DNA of 64,000 nucleotides, taken from the NCBI RefSeq assembly GCF_002355955.1, contig NZ_AP017368.1:1346057-1410056 (forward strand). Reading direction: 5' to 3'. The first letter of the stretch is position 1; the number at the start of each line of letters is the position of its first letter. The notes beneath the pieces are model-generated. The model was not told the origin of the DNA and did not search any database. It saw nothing but the letters and a program-made list of their open reading frames with translations. A program made the position numbers and the translations under genes. Of the stretch, positions 35,717 through 46,955 are shown one piece after another. Origin of the DNA: Candidatus Desulfovibrio trichonymphae. Lineage in GTDB: Bacteria; Desulfobacterota; Desulfovibrionia; Desulfovibrionales; Desulfovibrionaceae.

Positions 35717-36409
35717 TCACGCCTCCGTGCCGTTGCGCTGCACGGGACGGTGCGCATTAAGCTCGCGTTGTACCCTGTTTAAAAAAATGCTGGCGAAATT
35801 AACGAGCAGCGTGTCTATTTGGGACAATTTGCCCATAAAAAGGTTGAATCCCACTGTGGCGGGCACGGCCACACCAAGGCCGATGGCTGTAGCTATCAAT
35901 GCCTCGGAAATGCCGGGCGCCACTGTGGCGAGCGAGACGGATTTGAGCACGCCGATGGAATGGAATGATTGCATAATACCCCATATTGTGCCAAATAGGC
36001 CAATAAATGGCGCAGTGTTGGCTGTTGTGGCCAGCAGAGAGAGAGAACGCTGCAGGCGCGCAAGCTCGCTGCCCACGCCCTGACGCAGGGCGCGGCGCAC
36101 GTTGTCCACCACAACGTCGCTGGAGTTGCCGAGCTCTTTGGAACGGTTGAATTCTTGCACGCCCTGATGGGCGATGTAATACAGCGGCGATGTGGGGTCA
36201 GAGCCCAGAAGTTGTACGGCCTCGCGCAGGTTGACGGCCTTGCTGAAGCGTTCCGAGCCGTCGCTGGCCTTGTTGTCGGCCGCGCTGAGCATGATTATTT
36301 TCTGGATCATCATGCCCCAGCTCGCGATGGACATGAGCCCCAATAGCGCCAGTACGACCTTGGCGACCAGACTGGCCTGGGTGATCATTGAAAAAAAACT
36401 GAATTCCAT
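35717..36409 (-). CDS. tolQ: Biopolymer transport protein TolQ
   Basis: 230 residues with three membrane helices (ASLVAKVVLALLGLMSIASW; TTANTAPFIGLFGTIWGIMQ; VAPGISEALIATAIGLGVAV). GLFGTIWGIMQSF and APGISEAL are the signatures shared by TolQ, ExbB and MotA. Start at 36409; the frame upstream of it is not used. First gene of tolQ-tolR-tolA-tolB. Confidence 0.94.
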   Translation of the reverse strand: MEFSFFSMITQASLVAKVVLALLGLMSIASWGMMIQKIIMLSAADNKASDGSERFSKAVNLREAVQLLGSDPTSPLYYIAHQGVQEFNRSKELGNSSDVVVDNVRRALRQGVGSELARLQRSLSLLATTANTAPFIGLFGTIWGIMQSFHSIGVLKSVSLATVAPGISEALIATAIGLGVAVPATVGFNLFMGKLSQIDTLLVNFASIFLNRVQRELNAHRPVQRNGTEA

Positions 36410-36613
36410 GAGATTCTCCGTTTGATACACGCCGCAAGACGCGCCCGTTTCGATAGGCGGCGGCAGGTTTGAATGGCGACACTGCGGCTTTTGACGCCAG
36501 CGGATCGCTCCCGCTGACGGGAGGAGTTCAAAGGCCTGCCATCAAAAAACTTTGCTGCGCAGAATGCAATGGGCGGGGTATTTTTTCAAGGGTTTTTTAG
36601 AGCTTTTTATATT

Positions 36614-37459
36614 CTACTGCGGGCCCATGAGTGGCGTTTCGCTGGAAAGCACCATCTTACTGTTTTCTTTAAAGGATTTTTTCATGGCTTCAAGCCAACG
36701 CATGTATGCATAAAATTTTGGCGATTTGTTGTAGGCGTCGGCATAGGTGGCCGCGGCGCTGGCGTCAGCCGCGCCGCGTGTGATCTGTGCGTCGCGTGTG
36801 GCCTGCGCCAGAATAACGGCGCGCTGGCGGTCTGCGTCGGAGCGCAGACGCGTGGATTCTTCCTCGCCTTCAGAACGGTATTGTTTTGCCTGGCGTTCAC
36901 GTTCGGCGCGCATGCGTCCAAAGATGGCACGCTGGTTTTCCGGCGGCAGGTCCGTGCGCTTGATGCGCACGTCAAGTACTTCCACGCCGAAATTTTTCAT
37001 AAGGTCGGAAACCTTGTTAGTGACTTCTTTCATGATATCCGCGCGGTGCGAAGAAACCACTTCGGTAAGCGTGTACGCGCCCACCAGAGCCCGTAATTGA
37101 GAGTAGACCACATCGTCGAGCCGGGCCTGCGCGCCGGGTATGGTGCGCATAGTGCGGTAAAACTGCAGGGGGTTGATAATGCGCCAGCGGGCATAGTTGT
37201 CCAACACGATGGCTTTTTTGTCTATTGTAAAGGCTTCGCGGGAACGCGCTTCATAATCCAGCACGCGCGAGTCGAAATAGATGACATTTTGAACAAAGGG
37301 CAGTTTAAAGTGCAGGCCAGGTTCGTACACATGTGAAAGAGGATCGCCAAGTTGCAGCACAAGCGCTGTCTGTGTCTGGTGCACGGTGAAGAAACACTGA
37401 AATGCCATAAGCAGAAGTGCAAGAAGAATAATGGCTGGAATTAGCGTATTTTTGGGCAT
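36614..37459 (-). CDS. hflC: HflC, SPFH-domain regulator of FtsH
   Basis: 281 residues: one N-terminal membrane helix (TLIPAIILLALLLMAFQCFF), then the SPFH/band-7 domain (LQLGDPLSHVYEPGLHFKLP, VLDNYARWRIINPLQFYRT) and a long coiled coil (MRAERERQAKQYRSEGEEE). HflC and HflK form a large periplasmic assembly around the FtsH protease. Its ATG overlaps the hflK stop (TAATG), showing coupled translation. Confidence 0.93.
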   Translation of the reverse strand: MPKNTLIPAIILLALLLMAFQCFFTVHQTQTALVLQLGDPLSHVYEPGLHFKLPFVQNVIYFDSRVLDYEARSREAFTIDKKAIVLDNYARWRIINPLQFYRTMRTIPGAQARLDDVVYSQLRALVGAYTLTEVVSSHRADIMKEVTNKVSDLMKNFGVEVLDVRIKRTDLPPENQRAIFGRMRAERERQAKQYRSEGEEESTRLRSDADRQRAVILAQATRDAQITRGAADASAAATYADAYNKSPKFYAYMRWLEAMKKSFKENSKMVLSSETPLMGPQ

Positions 37460-38625
37460 TATTTTTTCTCCGAAGTTTTTGGGACTGGAGCGGCAAGGCC
37501 GCCTAGGCCCGGCAGCGGCAGCAGGGGAGTTGCGCGGCCGGCGGCGGCGCTGTCCATCAGGATTTTTTCATGCGATCCGGAGAGAATTTCTTCCATGGCT
37601 TCATAATACAGCCGCTGCCTTGTCACTTTTGGTGCCTTGTCGTATTCCACGCGTAGCGCGTTAAAGCGCGACGCCTCGCCTGAGGCGTTCTGCATGCGGG
37701 TTGTGCTGTAGGCTTCAGCCTGATTGAGCATGGCCGCCGCTTGGCCTCGCGCCTGTGGCAAAAGTTCGTTGTGGTAGGCTTCAGCCTCGTTGATGATGCG
37801 GCTTTTGTCTTCGCGGGCGCTCGCCACGTCTTTAAAAGCGTCAATGACTTCCTGCGGCGGGTGTACGTCCTGCAGTTGCGCAGCAAGCACTTGGATGCCT
37901 GAGCCGTAGCGGTCAAGAATTTTTTGCAGAAGCTGCGTGGCTTCATTCTGTATTTTGAGCTTGCCGTCGGTGATTGCGGCGTCAATCTGGCTGTTGCCTA
38001 TAACTTCGCGCATGGCTGCTTCCGCAGCGTTGCGCACAAGCGCCGTGGGCGCGCTCACATTAAAAAGGTAGGCTACAGGGTCGCTTATTTTGTACTGTAC
38101 GCTGAACTGTACGTTGACGATGTTCTCATCACCCGTGAGCATGGAGGCTTCTTCAGGCACGCTGCGCACCTGCCCCTGCTGGAAGGTGGCGGTCTGCCCC
38201 ACGGAGCGGAAGCCCACTTCGCTGCGCAGCACCTGCGTTACCTGCGGCTTGTACACAGATTCCAACGGCACAGGCCAGGCGTAATGCGGGCCGGGGCCGA
38301 CGGTTCTGTTGTATTGGCCGAAACGCAACGCAACGCCCTGTTCATCAGGGTTGACAATATAAATGCCGGACAAAAGCCAGAGCAGCGCAATAATGGGGAT
38401 CGTGAACCACAGGGCGCGTCCACCTGGTGCGCGCATGCGCTGTAGATTTTCAAAGGGCTTGCCGCCCGGGCCGCTGCTGCCGCAGGAGGTGTGTTTTGCG
38501 CGCGGCGCTTCCTGTTCTGCTTTGTCGTCGTGGCCGTCGCGGTCAGCCGGCTGCTTTTGAGGGGGCCTGCCCACCGGCTGCTGTCGCTGCCGTTTTTCTT
38601 GTAATTTGTCCCAGTCCCAATTCAT
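37459..38625 (-). CDS. hflK: HflK, SPFH-domain regulator of FtsH
   Basis: 388 residues. A hydrophilic, Gln/Arg/Gly-rich N-terminus (residues 1-60) precedes the membrane helix LWFTIPIIALLWLLSGIYIV, then the SPFH core with GVALRFGQYNRTVGPGPHYA and VNVQFSVQYKISDPVAYLFN, and a helical tail (EAYHNELLPQARGQAAAML). First gene of hflKC. The promoter-like repeat at 38729-38760 lies about 100 bases upstream. Confidence 0.93.
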   Translation of the reverse strand: MNWDWDKLQEKRQRQQPVGRPPQKQPADRDGHDDKAEQEAPRAKHTSCGSSGPGGKPFENLQRMRAPGGRALWFTIPIIALLWLLSGIYIVNPDEQGVALRFGQYNRTVGPGPHYAWPVPLESVYKPQVTQVLRSEVGFRSVGQTATFQQGQVRSVPEEASMLTGDENIVNVQFSVQYKISDPVAYLFNVSAPTALVRNAAEAAMREVIGNSQIDAAITDGKLKIQNEATQLLQKILDRYGSGIQVLAAQLQDVHPPQEVIDAFKDVASAREDKSRIINEAEAYHNELLPQARGQAAAMLNQAEAYSTTRMQNASGEASRFNALRVEYDKAPKVTRQRLYYEAMEEILSGSHEKILMDSAAAGRATPLLPLPGLGGLAAPVPKTSEKK

Positions 38626-38728
38626 GATAGCGTCGGCATCCTTTTATGATGAGGTTGTGTTCTTTGCTGCGCCAAATATTGCATATGTCAGAAATACGCT
38701 CAGGTCAAGACAGTCCTCGCGCGACGAC

Positions 38729-38760
38729 ATGGCATGTATAGACCAGCCCCCTGAGTCAAG
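38729..38760 (-). promoter_or_regulatory. Promoter-like 32-bp repeat upstream of hflKC
   Basis: On the minus strand CTTGACTCAGGGGGC, then GGTCTATACATGCCAT. 28 of 32 positions match the copy at 16584-16615 before the HD-ddl operon, in the same orientation to its gene. TTGACT and TATACA are 13 bases apart. Confidence 0.45.
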
Positions 38761-39346
38761 TTGAGGAGTTGCGTCATATTGTGCACCAGCCGCTCCCGAC
38801 ATGCCGGATCTGTTTTTTGTTGAAAATTTTCCGTCAGCTTAGGAGTCTGTAAAATACTGACTCTGCCATTTTCAATTGCTGTTCATTTCTACAACTATTT
38901 CTAATGTTGTACTTTCAGCGACTATTCAATTAGAATATATTGCGTGCGACGACAGAATGCGCCCAAGCGACCATGGGCCTCACACGAAAATGAGGAGATA
39001 GGAAGCAGAAATCAGTTGGCAACATACATAAAAACTAAATATATTGGCGTCTTCCTATGATAAAGCGATGCCGTCATCTGAATGCAGTCGGGTGGCTAGT
39101 GTTGCAGCGTTGCGCAGTTTCTTCAGGGACACCCTTCTTTAAGCTGCTTGACGCACTGTTCGGCAAGCAAGCCTATATTCCTTCAAGATTCCCCTACGCA
39201 CGCACTGTCAGCGTGGAGAGCGGGAAGAAGTTTTTGAACTGTCGGCGACATTCAACCTGAACGAAGGTGATTTGTCCTCTGCTTGGGCGTATGTGCTGTG
39301 CTGGAGGTCTGTCTTTTTGCCCTCAATGAGGCCGTCGGGTATAGCG
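38761..39346. other. Intergenic stretch without assigned gene
   Basis: About 590 bases upstream of hflKC and downstream of thiG. The first 300 are AT-rich and featureless. From ~39060 the plus strand is more GC-rich and has a 67-codon frame (39057-39260) without a ribosome site; in another frame REEVFELSATFNLNEGDLSS appears, which looks coding but unassignable. Probably remains of one gene. Confidence 0.3.
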
Positions 39347-40123
39347 TTATTGCAGAAAATCTGTCAGCGGTGAGGACGCTTCCGCTCCGTCTTGCCGCGC
39401 TCTGACCGCGCCTGCCCCGGCGAGCCATGCCTGTCGGCCGGCTTTAACAGCTGTCTTGAAAGCTGCGGCCATGCGCACGGGATCTTCGGCAGAAGCGATG
39501 GCTGTATTGACAAGGCAGGCTGTGGCGCCCATTTCCATAGCTTCACAAGCCTGTGAAGGGCGTCCCAGACCGGCATCCACCACGATAGGCAGATCAATTT
39601 CTTCAATGAGTATGGCGATCATTTCTTTTGTGCGCAGACCGCGGTTCGTGCCGATAGGGGCGGCGAGCGGCATGACCGCCGCCGCCCCCGCTTCAGCACA
39701 GGCGCGCGCTACATAGAGATCAGGATTGATATAGGGCAGGGCAGTAATACCTTCTTTGACCAGCAGTTCCACTGCTCTGGCTGTTTCGTAGCCGTCGGGC
39801 AGCAAATAACGCGTATCGGAGATGACTTCAATTTTTACCCATGTGCCGCAGCCGGCTGCGCGCGCCAAGCGCGCCAGACGCAGGGCTTCTTCAGCGGTGC
39901 GCGCGCCGGACGTGTTTGGCAGAAGGCGTATATTCGAAGGAATGTGCGCCGTGATGCCCTGCCCGTTCTTATCAACACGGCGCATAGCCACGGTGACCAC
40001 CTCGGCGCCGCTCGCTTCGGCAACAGCGGGAATAAGGCTGTTCGCGCCGAATTTGCCTGTGCCGAGAAAGAGGCGGCTTTGCAGGGGTATCCCGCCGAGT
40101 ATAAAAGGGATATCAGCAGTCAT
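39347..40123 (-). CDS. thiG: Thiazole synthase ThiG
   Basis: 258 residues of a TIM barrel: [50 protein letters not shown] (with the Schiff-base lysine), [20 protein letters not shown] and [20 protein letters not shown]. It makes the thiazole ring of thiamine with sulfur from ThiS. It follows thiS by two bases. The other expected genes (thiH or thiO, thiF) are not in the window. Confidence 0.94.
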   Translation of the reverse strand: MTADIPFILGGIPLQSRLFLGTGKFGANSLIPAVAEASGAEVVTVAMRRVDKNGQGITAHIPSNIRLLPNTSGARTAEEALRLARLARAAGCGTWVKIEVISDTRYLLPDGYETARAVELLVKEGITALPYINPDLYVARACAEAGAAAVMPLAAPIGTNRGLRTKEMIAILIEEIDLPIVVDAGLGRPSQACEAMEMGATACLVNTAIASAEDPVRMAAAFKTAVKAGRQAWLAGAGAVRARQDGAEASSPLTDFLQ

Positions 40124-40125
40124 GG

Positions 40126-40326
40126 CTATCCGCCGCCGACAAAATGTACAATTTCAAGCGTGTCATTTGCCTGCATGCAGGTTTGCGCAAACTCTTCATG
40201 CGGCACAATGCGGCCGTTGAGCTCTACCACAACGGTTTTCACATCATTGCCGCGTTTCCTGAGCATATCCGTCAGGCATGCGGACAGGGGGAGGGATTCT
40301 GTCTTACCGTTGACCAGTACGTCCAT
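40126..40326 (-). CDS. thiS: Sulfur carrier protein ThiS
   Basis: 66 residues, ubiquitin-like, with [20 protein letters not shown] and [14 protein letters not shown]. It ends in the diglycine (FVGGG) that is adenylated and thiocarboxylated before passing sulfur to ThiG. Directly upstream of thiG. No TPP riboswitch pattern could be seen in the ~100 bases before the start. Confidence 0.92.
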   Translation of the reverse strand: MDVLVNGKTESLPLSACLTDMLRKRGNDVKTVVVELNGRIVPHEEFAQTCMQANDTLEIVHFVGGG

Positions 40327-40409
40327 GTTTCCTCACAAGTGTTTGTCGCGGGTTAAAATAGTCTCTCCGCATGAGGAATGCAAGAGTGTCAAATCCACAA
40401 TATATTGGA

Positions 40410-40585
40410 GAGTGAAAACAGCCGGACGTATTTTTTACTACACGCCGACAAGCGCAAGTTGGCTCAACATGGAGGAAATATGGTTCGATATTTTGTCCCG
40501 GAAGTCTTTGCGCAGGAAGAGCTTTAGGGGCACGCAAGAACTTGCCGTTCATACCTTCGCAAAAAACATCGCCTTCCTTCAGTAG
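40410..40585 (+). pseudogene. IS630-family transposase relic (C-terminus)
   Basis: YYTPTSASWLNMEEIWFDIL followed by SRKSLRRKSFRGTQEL ends at a stop at 40583-40585. P-T-S-A-S-W-L-N-x-x-E-x-W-F is the signature around the last catalytic Glu of IS630/Tc1-like transposases. The first two catalytic Asp regions are absent. It lies directly before the exbB fragment, so insertion may have started the loss of that locus. Confidence 0.75.
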
Positions 40586-40603
40586 AGAACAAAATTTTCC
40601 GTT

Positions 40604-40657
40604 GTGACGCTGTACAATTATCTGCTGCGCCGCACGCGTGTGCTCACCCTGCAATGA
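40604..40657 (+). pseudogene. exbB: Last codons of exbB
   Basis: VTLYNYLLRRTRVLTLQ and a stop, matching the end of ExbB-type proton-channel proteins (A/LYNxxxRR). Everything upstream is replaced by the IS630 relic. Recognised mainly because exbD follows. Confidence 0.4.
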
Positions 40658-40665
40658 GAGACGTG

Positions 40666-41055
40666 ATGGAAGAAAAACCCATTGACAGACTTGAACATGA
40701 TCCCCTTCATTGACATCATGCTGGTCTTGCGGACAATTTGCTGAACACCTCCAGCTTTATCGCCTCGGGACGTATTTCGGTGAATCTGCTGCAGGCCTTC
40801 GGCAAGCGCCGGGGAGACGCCTGAAACGGAACGGAAGTGATAGAAATTGACGCGAAAGGCGTGATCTACTACGCGGGCAAGGCCGTTGCCCCGGAGGGAG
40901 TGCGCGGCGAGCTGGAAGGGCTGGACAAAAGTACGGCTTTCCTGCTGCGAGCGGATAAGGAAGCGCGTCCTGCAGCGCTTTGTGGACGTGGCCGATGTGC
41001 TGAAACAGCTGAAATTCGCCCGAGTGGCATGCAGACGGAAGCGTTGGGCAAATGA
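40666..41055 (+). pseudogene. exbD: Broken exbD
   Basis: The pieces lie in order over three frames: MEEKPIDRL then LNMIPFIDIMLVLRTI (the membrane helix with the proton-path Asp), LNTSSFIASGRISVNLLQAF, EVIEIDAKGVIYYAGKAVAP with TAFLLRADKEA, and LQRFVDVADVLKQLKFARVA, ending near QTEALGK at 41053. At least three indels. ExbD would have worked with ExbB to energise TonB. Confidence 0.7.
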
Positions 41056-41405
41056 GCATCGCGGCGACAACGAGCCGCTTCACCCTGACGCGCGGCCTTG
41101 TGCTTTCCTGCCTGTTGCACGAGCTGCCCGCCACGCTGTGGCTTGCGCTGACGTCCGGCATATTTGTTCCTGCATGCGCGTCAGACGTGCTGCGCGTGGA
41201 ACTTACGGTATGATAGCGAACGGCAGAAGAAAGAAGAACACGCTACCGCGTCTGCCGAACTTGAACCTGTTGTTCCGCTGCCGGACGCGGGTGCCCTTGG
41301 ACCAGCGCTCGCGCCGCAGTCCATTCGTCCTCATCCTGCGGAAATGCGGTGCGTACGCGCGGCGTGCAGCTTTTGAGGATTCTCGGTCGCTGGCGCTCCG
41401 GTCGC
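41052..41405 (+). pseudogene. tonB: Broken tonB, N-terminal part
   Basis: The ATG overlaps the exbD end. SIAATTSRFTLTRGLVLSCL then ATLWLALTSGIFVPA is a membrane anchor, and DSERQKKEEHATASAELEPV leads into a proline-rich stretch (PLPDAGALGPALAPQSIRPH). Frames change at least twice, and the C-terminal domain is missing: the sequence runs into the end of tgt on the other strand. TonB identity comes from position and layout. Confidence 0.55.
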
Positions 41406-42542
41406 CTATGCGCCGCATCCAGCCCTGGCCTCATCCGGGTAGAGCGCTTTCATGCGCGCAAGCATGGCCGTGAAGCGGTTTTGCAGTATGGCCCGTCGCG
41501 CCTCGCGCGTGAGGCGCAGATAATAGGTGAGATTGTGCAGTGAGTTGAGCCGGAAGGACAACATCTCCCTGCTTGCAAACAGATGGCGCAGATAGGCGCG
41601 TGAAAACGTGCGGCAGGTGTAGCAGCCGCAGTCAGGATCCAGCGGGCTTTCGTCTTCCGCGTATTCCCGCCGTTTTATGTTGATCTTGCCCACAGAGGTG
41701 TAGAGCGTGCCGTTGCGCGCGTTGCGCGTGGGCAGTACGCAGTCGAACATATCCATGCCCGCGTGAATGCCGTGCACAATGTCAAGCGGCGTGCCCACGC
41801 CCATCAGGTAGCGCGGCTTGTCTCGCGGCAGCAGGGGCGCCGTGTGGGAGAGCATCTCGTACATCTCGGCCTTGCTTTCGCCCACGGAAAGACCGCCCAC
41901 GGCAAAGCCGTCAAAGTCCACGGTGCAAATTTCTTCCGCCGATCGGCTGCGCAGATCTTTGAAAAAACCGCCCTGGACAATGCCGAACAGAAGATTGCCC
42001 GCAGCGCCGGCCGGATACGCGGCGCGGGCACGCTTTGCCCAGCGCGTGGTGAGCGCCAGTGATTTTTCTGTGCAGGCGTAGTCCGTGCCGTAGGACAGGC
42101 ATTCGTCCAGAACCATCATGATGTCGGCATTGAGGTTGCGCTGTATGTTCACCACATTTTCTGGAGTAAAGAAATGGCGTGAGCCGTCGAGGTGCGAGCG
42201 GAATTCCACCCCCTCTTCCTGTATTTTGCGCAGAGAACTCAGGCTGAAAATTTGAAAACCGCCGCTGTCTGTCAGAGCGGCGCCCGGCCAAGAGGCAAAG
42301 TTGTGTAGGCCGCCGCAACGCGCCACCAGCGCGTCGCCGGGGCGCAGGTACAGATGGTAGGTGTTGCCCAGAATGATCGGCGCGCCGACGGCATGCAGGT
42401 CGTCCGGGGCGAGGCACTTGACCGAACCCACAGTACCCACGGGCATGAACACAGGCGTCGGCACTGCGCCGTGCGCTGTTTGCAGCAGGCCCGCGCGGGC
42501 GGTGCCGTCTGTTTGCAGCAGCGTGAAAACCGTGCTTGTCAT
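41406..42542 (-). CDS. tgt: tRNA-guanine transglycosylase
   Basis: 378 residues. [46 protein letters not shown] (catalytic Asp), GIVQGG and the zinc site [19 protein letters not shown] are all present. It swaps G34 for the queuosine precursor in certain tRNAs. The start at 42542 is set by homology; the longer frame reaches into the alr promoter. Divergent from alr. Confidence 0.93.
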   Translation of the reverse strand: MTSTVFTLLQTDGTARAGLLQTAHGAVPTPVFMPVGTVGSVKCLAPDDLHAVGAPIILGNTYHLYLRPGDALVARCGGLHNFASWPGAALTDSGGFQIFSLSSLRKIQEEGVEFRSHLDGSRHFFTPENVVNIQRNLNADIMMVLDECLSYGTDYACTEKSLALTTRWAKRARAAYPAGAAGNLLFGIVQGGFFKDLRSRSAEEICTVDFDGFAVGGLSVGESKAEMYEMLSHTAPLLPRDKPRYLMGVGTPLDIVHGIHAGMDMFDCVLPTRNARNGTLYTSVGKINIKRREYAEDESPLDPDCGCYTCRTFSRAYLRHLFASREMLSFRLNSLHNLTYYLRLTREARRAILQNRFTAMLARMKALYPDEARAGCGA

Positions 42543-42648
42543 GGCGGGCAGCTTAGCGGCAGACGGGGAAAGTGTAAAGTTTTGCTTGCGCGCGGCGGGG
42601 AATGACAAGGGGCGTTTTTCATGACATAATGGAATCAGGAAGGCAGGT

Positions 42649-43779
42649 ATGAGCGAATGCACATTTACGCCGTCCATGTGTCATATTGATCTGCCAGCGC
42701 TGCAGCGCAACTTTGCGCGTCTTGGCAAGTCGGCGGCGCTTATGCCGGTTATTAAAAGCGACGCTTATGGCCACGGACTTTTGCCGGTGGCGCGCTCTCT
42801 GGCCGACGTCGGCGCGCGTCGCTTTGCCGTCGGCACAGTGAGTGAAGGCGCGGCCTTGCGCGAAGCCGGTCTTACGCAGGAGATTGTGCCCCTGTTGGGC
42901 GGTGTGAACGCGGAAGACTGGCACCGCGCGGCCGCACACAGCCTGGTGCCCCTGCTCGCCGACAGGGAAGACTTGGAAAAAGCGGATTTCTGCTGCCGTC
43001 CTGACAAAACGTTGCGCGTCGCGCTTAAATGTGAAACCGGCATGGCCCGTCTGGGTTTTACAGCGGAAGACATCCCCGCTGTGCTGGAGTTTCTGCGCGC
43101 CCGGCCGCATCTTGCGCCGGCGCTTGTGCTCTCTCATCTCGCCTGTGCCGACAGACCGTTGGATCTTGCGTACACGCACGCGCAGACAGAGCGCTTTACC
43201 GCTGTTTGCGACAGCCTGCGCGTGGCTTTTCCGGATATGGAACGATCTCTGGCAAACTCGGCGGGTCTGCTGGGTCTGCCGGAAACTCGTTTCGAGGTAA
43301 GTCGTCCGGGCATAGCCCTATACGGCGGAAACCCTTTTGCGGGAACCGCGCTGGAAAACTGCGGCGCCAGCCTGGAATGGGTGATGAGCGTGAGTGCTCC
43401 CGTGCTTTGCGTGCAGCGTGTCAAGGCCGGACAGAGCGTTTCTTACGGACGCATTTTTACGACGCCCGCCGACATGACTATAGCCGTTATCGCGGCTGGC
43501 TACGCCACAGGGCTTGACCGCAGGCTTTCCAATTCAATGGACGTGCTGATCGGCGGCCGCCGCGTCCCCCAGGTGGGACGTATCTGCATGGGACTTTTGA
43601 TGGCTGATGTTTCCAGCCTGCCCGAAACGCGACGCGGCGACGAGGCATGGCTGATCGGCGGCCCGGTCGCGCATGGGCAACGAGCCGTTACCGCGCGGGA
43701 AATGGCCGATGAGCTGGATACTATTTCCTATGAGATACTCTGCCGCATGGGGGCCATGAATCCGCGCACATACGGTTGA
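42649..43779 (+). CDS. alr: Alanine racemase
   Basis: 376 residues. The PLP lysine is in [11 protein letters not shown] near residue 40; the opposite-face tyrosine region is [11 protein letters not shown], and [12 protein letters not shown] and [12 protein letters not shown] are typical. It makes D-alanine for the wall and so feeds Ddl. AGGAAGG precedes the ATG. Its last ~30 bases are repeated 62 bases downstream. Confidence 0.93.
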   Translation: MSECTFTPSMCHIDLPALQRNFARLGKSAALMPVIKSDAYGHGLLPVARSLADVGARRFAVGTVSEGAALREAGLTQEIVPLLGGVNAEDWHRAAAHSLVPLLADREDLEKADFCCRPDKTLRVALKCETGMARLGFTAEDIPAVLEFLRARPHLAPALVLSHLACADRPLDLAYTHAQTERFTAVCDSLRVAFPDMERSLANSAGLLGLPETRFEVSRPGIALYGGNPFAGTALENCGASLEWVMSVSAPVLCVQRVKAGQSVSYGRIFTTPADMTIAVIAAGYATGLDRRLSNSMDVLIGGRRVPQVGRICMGLLMADVSSLPETRRGDEAWLIGGPVAHGQRAVTAREMADELDTISYEILCRMGAMNPRTYG

Positions 43780-43845
43780 CCTAACTGCGCACGTTCCAAA
43801 CGCGTGGCCACATGGCCATGAATCCGTGCACGTACGGTTGACCTT
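43752..43845 (+). repeat. Tandem partial duplication of the alr 3' end
   Basis: GGCCATGAATCCGCGCAC and TACGGTTGACCT (43752-43782) recur as GGCCATGAATCCGTGCAC and TACGGTTGACCT (43814-43844), with two differences and a spacing of 62 bases. The second copy lies beyond the alr stop. Confidence 0.85.
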
Positions 43846-43866
43846 GCACTGCTTGCGGCGTATAAT
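43838..43866 (+). promoter_or_regulatory. Sigma-70 promoter of tatA
   Basis: TTGACC (43838-43843) and a perfect TATAAT (43861-43866) are 17 bases apart, 50 bases before tatA. The -35 lies within the duplicated alr tail and contains the copied alr stop codon. Confidence 0.7.
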
Positions 43867-43915
43867 CTAAAGTTACCGGCATTATGATCCAAACATTACA
43901 ACGGAGGATTGCCGC

Positions 43916-44125
43916 ATGTTCGGCATTGGCATGCAGGAATTGTTGCTTATTTTGGTGGTTGTGCTGCTGCTTTTCGGAGCCAACAAACTGCCGGAAATAG
44001 GTGGAGGACTGGGGCGGGCTATACGCAATTTTCGTCGCGCTTCATCCGAACCCGATGAAATTGACATAACCCCGAAAAACAGCAACGCCTCCTCCTCTCC
44101 TGAGGAAGACAGCCGCAAAGCCTGA
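43916..44125 (+). CDS. tatA: Twin-arginine translocase subunit TatA
   Basis: 69 residues. A short N-terminal helix ([20 protein letters not shown]) with the FG hinge is followed by the amphipathic helix [20 protein letters not shown] and an acidic, disordered tail. TatA oligomers form the channel for folded, often cofactor-bearing, periplasmic enzymes. GGAGG precedes the start. tatB and tatC are not in the window. Confidence 0.92.
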   Translation: MFGIGMQELLLILVVVLLLFGANKLPEIGGGLGRAIRNFRRASSEPDEIDITPKNSNASSSPEEDSRKA

Positions 44126-44180
44126 TTGAGATGAGGATCATATCCATTCCGGACTGGTATAGCTGTTTTGTATATTTCTG

Positions 44181-44219
44181 TTTTTTTTTGCGCCGCCGCA
44201 CTGCAGCGGCGCAAAAAAA
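44181..44219. terminator. Bidirectional terminator after tatA
   Basis: GCGCCGC (44190-44196) pairs with GCGGCGC (44206-44212); nine T precede it and seven A follow, so it can end transcription in either direction. Confidence 0.85.
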
Positions 44220-44276
44220 CAAACTAACCGGCATGCTGTTCTATTGCGTGATACGATGAATCAGGGAAAATCCGCC

Positions 44277-44712
44277 ATGAAAGCAGAGCAGTTATCCGTT
44301 TTTTTGAAAATCGGACAGGACGCCTTGCGGAAGTGACGCATACGCTGGCTGAGGCCGGCGTCAACATCCGCGCCCTTTCTCTTGCGGACACTTCAGACTT
44401 TGGCATTCTGCGTATGATTGTGTGCAATCACATGAAAGCCCAGACTGTGCTGAAGGGAAAGGGTTTTACTCTTGGACGAACGAGCGTTGTAGCCGTGGAG
44501 GTGGACGATAGACCTAAAGGCCTTGACGATGTGCTGCAAGCTTGTTTCCACACACGGCATCAACGTGGAGTATATGTACGCTTTTATTCAGCGCGACAGG
44601 GGAAGCGCGGTCATAATTTTTCGTTTCGACAAGGTGGATCAAGCTGTAGATGTACTCAAAGACAACAATTTTACCCTGATACCTGTGGATGTTCTTTGCT
44701 TCTTTTTTAAGG
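44277..44712 (+). pseudogene. ACT-domain protein with compensating frameshifts
   Basis: The sense reads: MKAEQLSVF in the start frame; after one base is missing in a run of T, ENRTGRLAEVTHTLAEAGVN with IRALSLADTSDFGILRM and VVAVEVDDRPKGLDDVLQ in a second frame; then after one extra base, VSTHGINVEYMYAFIQRDRG with [20 protein letters not shown] back in the first. These are two ACT ligand-binding domains, an amino-acid-sensing type seen in Desulfovibrio. In the first frame a stop follows 20 codons in, so a full product would require slippage. The 3' end also runs on past the expected stop. Confidence 0.7.
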
Positions 44713-44931
44713 ACCTATTCGTTCATGGTGCCGTGCCGTATCGAAAAAAAATTGCAAAATTTTTCTTCTCCCCCCTTTTCAAGGAGAAAACCTGTCTTAT
44801 CTCTATGTCGGTGCAAGACTGTGCTGGCACACACGCTGATGCAGTCAGTTGCGCACAAGATTTCCGGCGCGTTCATGCGCCGCATGTGTCCCGGCAAGGG
44901 CAATAAAATTTTTTTTGGGAGGTATGACATT

Positions 44932-45219
44932 ATGAAGCTGAAACCACTCAACGATCGTGTGCTTGTAAAGCGCCTTGAATCTGAAGAAAAAACCGCCGGT
45001 GGACTGTATATTCCCGATACAGCCAAGGAAAAGCCTTCCAAGGGGCAGGTTGTGGCTGTCGGCCCCGGCAAAGTTGCGGAAAGTGGTTCCCGTGTCGTCA
45101 TGGCTGTGACAAAGGGCGATGAAGTGCTTTTCAACAAATATGCTGGTACGGAGATCAAGCTGGACGGCGTCGAACACCTTGTCATGCGTGAAGAAGACAT
45201 ACTCGCTATTATTGATTAG
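44932..45219 (+). CDS. groES: Co-chaperonin GroES
   Basis: 95 residues: [20 protein letters not shown], the mobile loop [20 protein letters not shown] and [18 protein letters not shown]. It caps GroEL. GGGAGG precedes the start. I saw no CIRCE inverted repeat in the 220 bases upstream, so HrcA control is not evident. Confidence 0.97.
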   Translation: MKLKPLNDRVLVKRLESEEKTAGGLYIPDTAKEKPSKGQVVAVGPGKVAESGSRVVMAVTKGDEVLFNKYAGTEIKLDGVEHLVMREEDILAIID

Positions 45220-46902
<1,683 letters not shown>

Positions 46903-46955
46903 CCTAGGCCCCGGCAGGCCCGAAAAATGTGGCAATAAAAGCCCTCGTACAATCG

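Noticed and set aside
40327..40440. TPP riboswitch before thiS
   Set aside because: The CTGAGA and ACCTGA core pieces were not found, and the leader is short.
44713..44931. CIRCE element before groES
   Set aside because: No TTAGCACTC-N9-GAGTGCTAA pattern or near match was seen in the upstream region.
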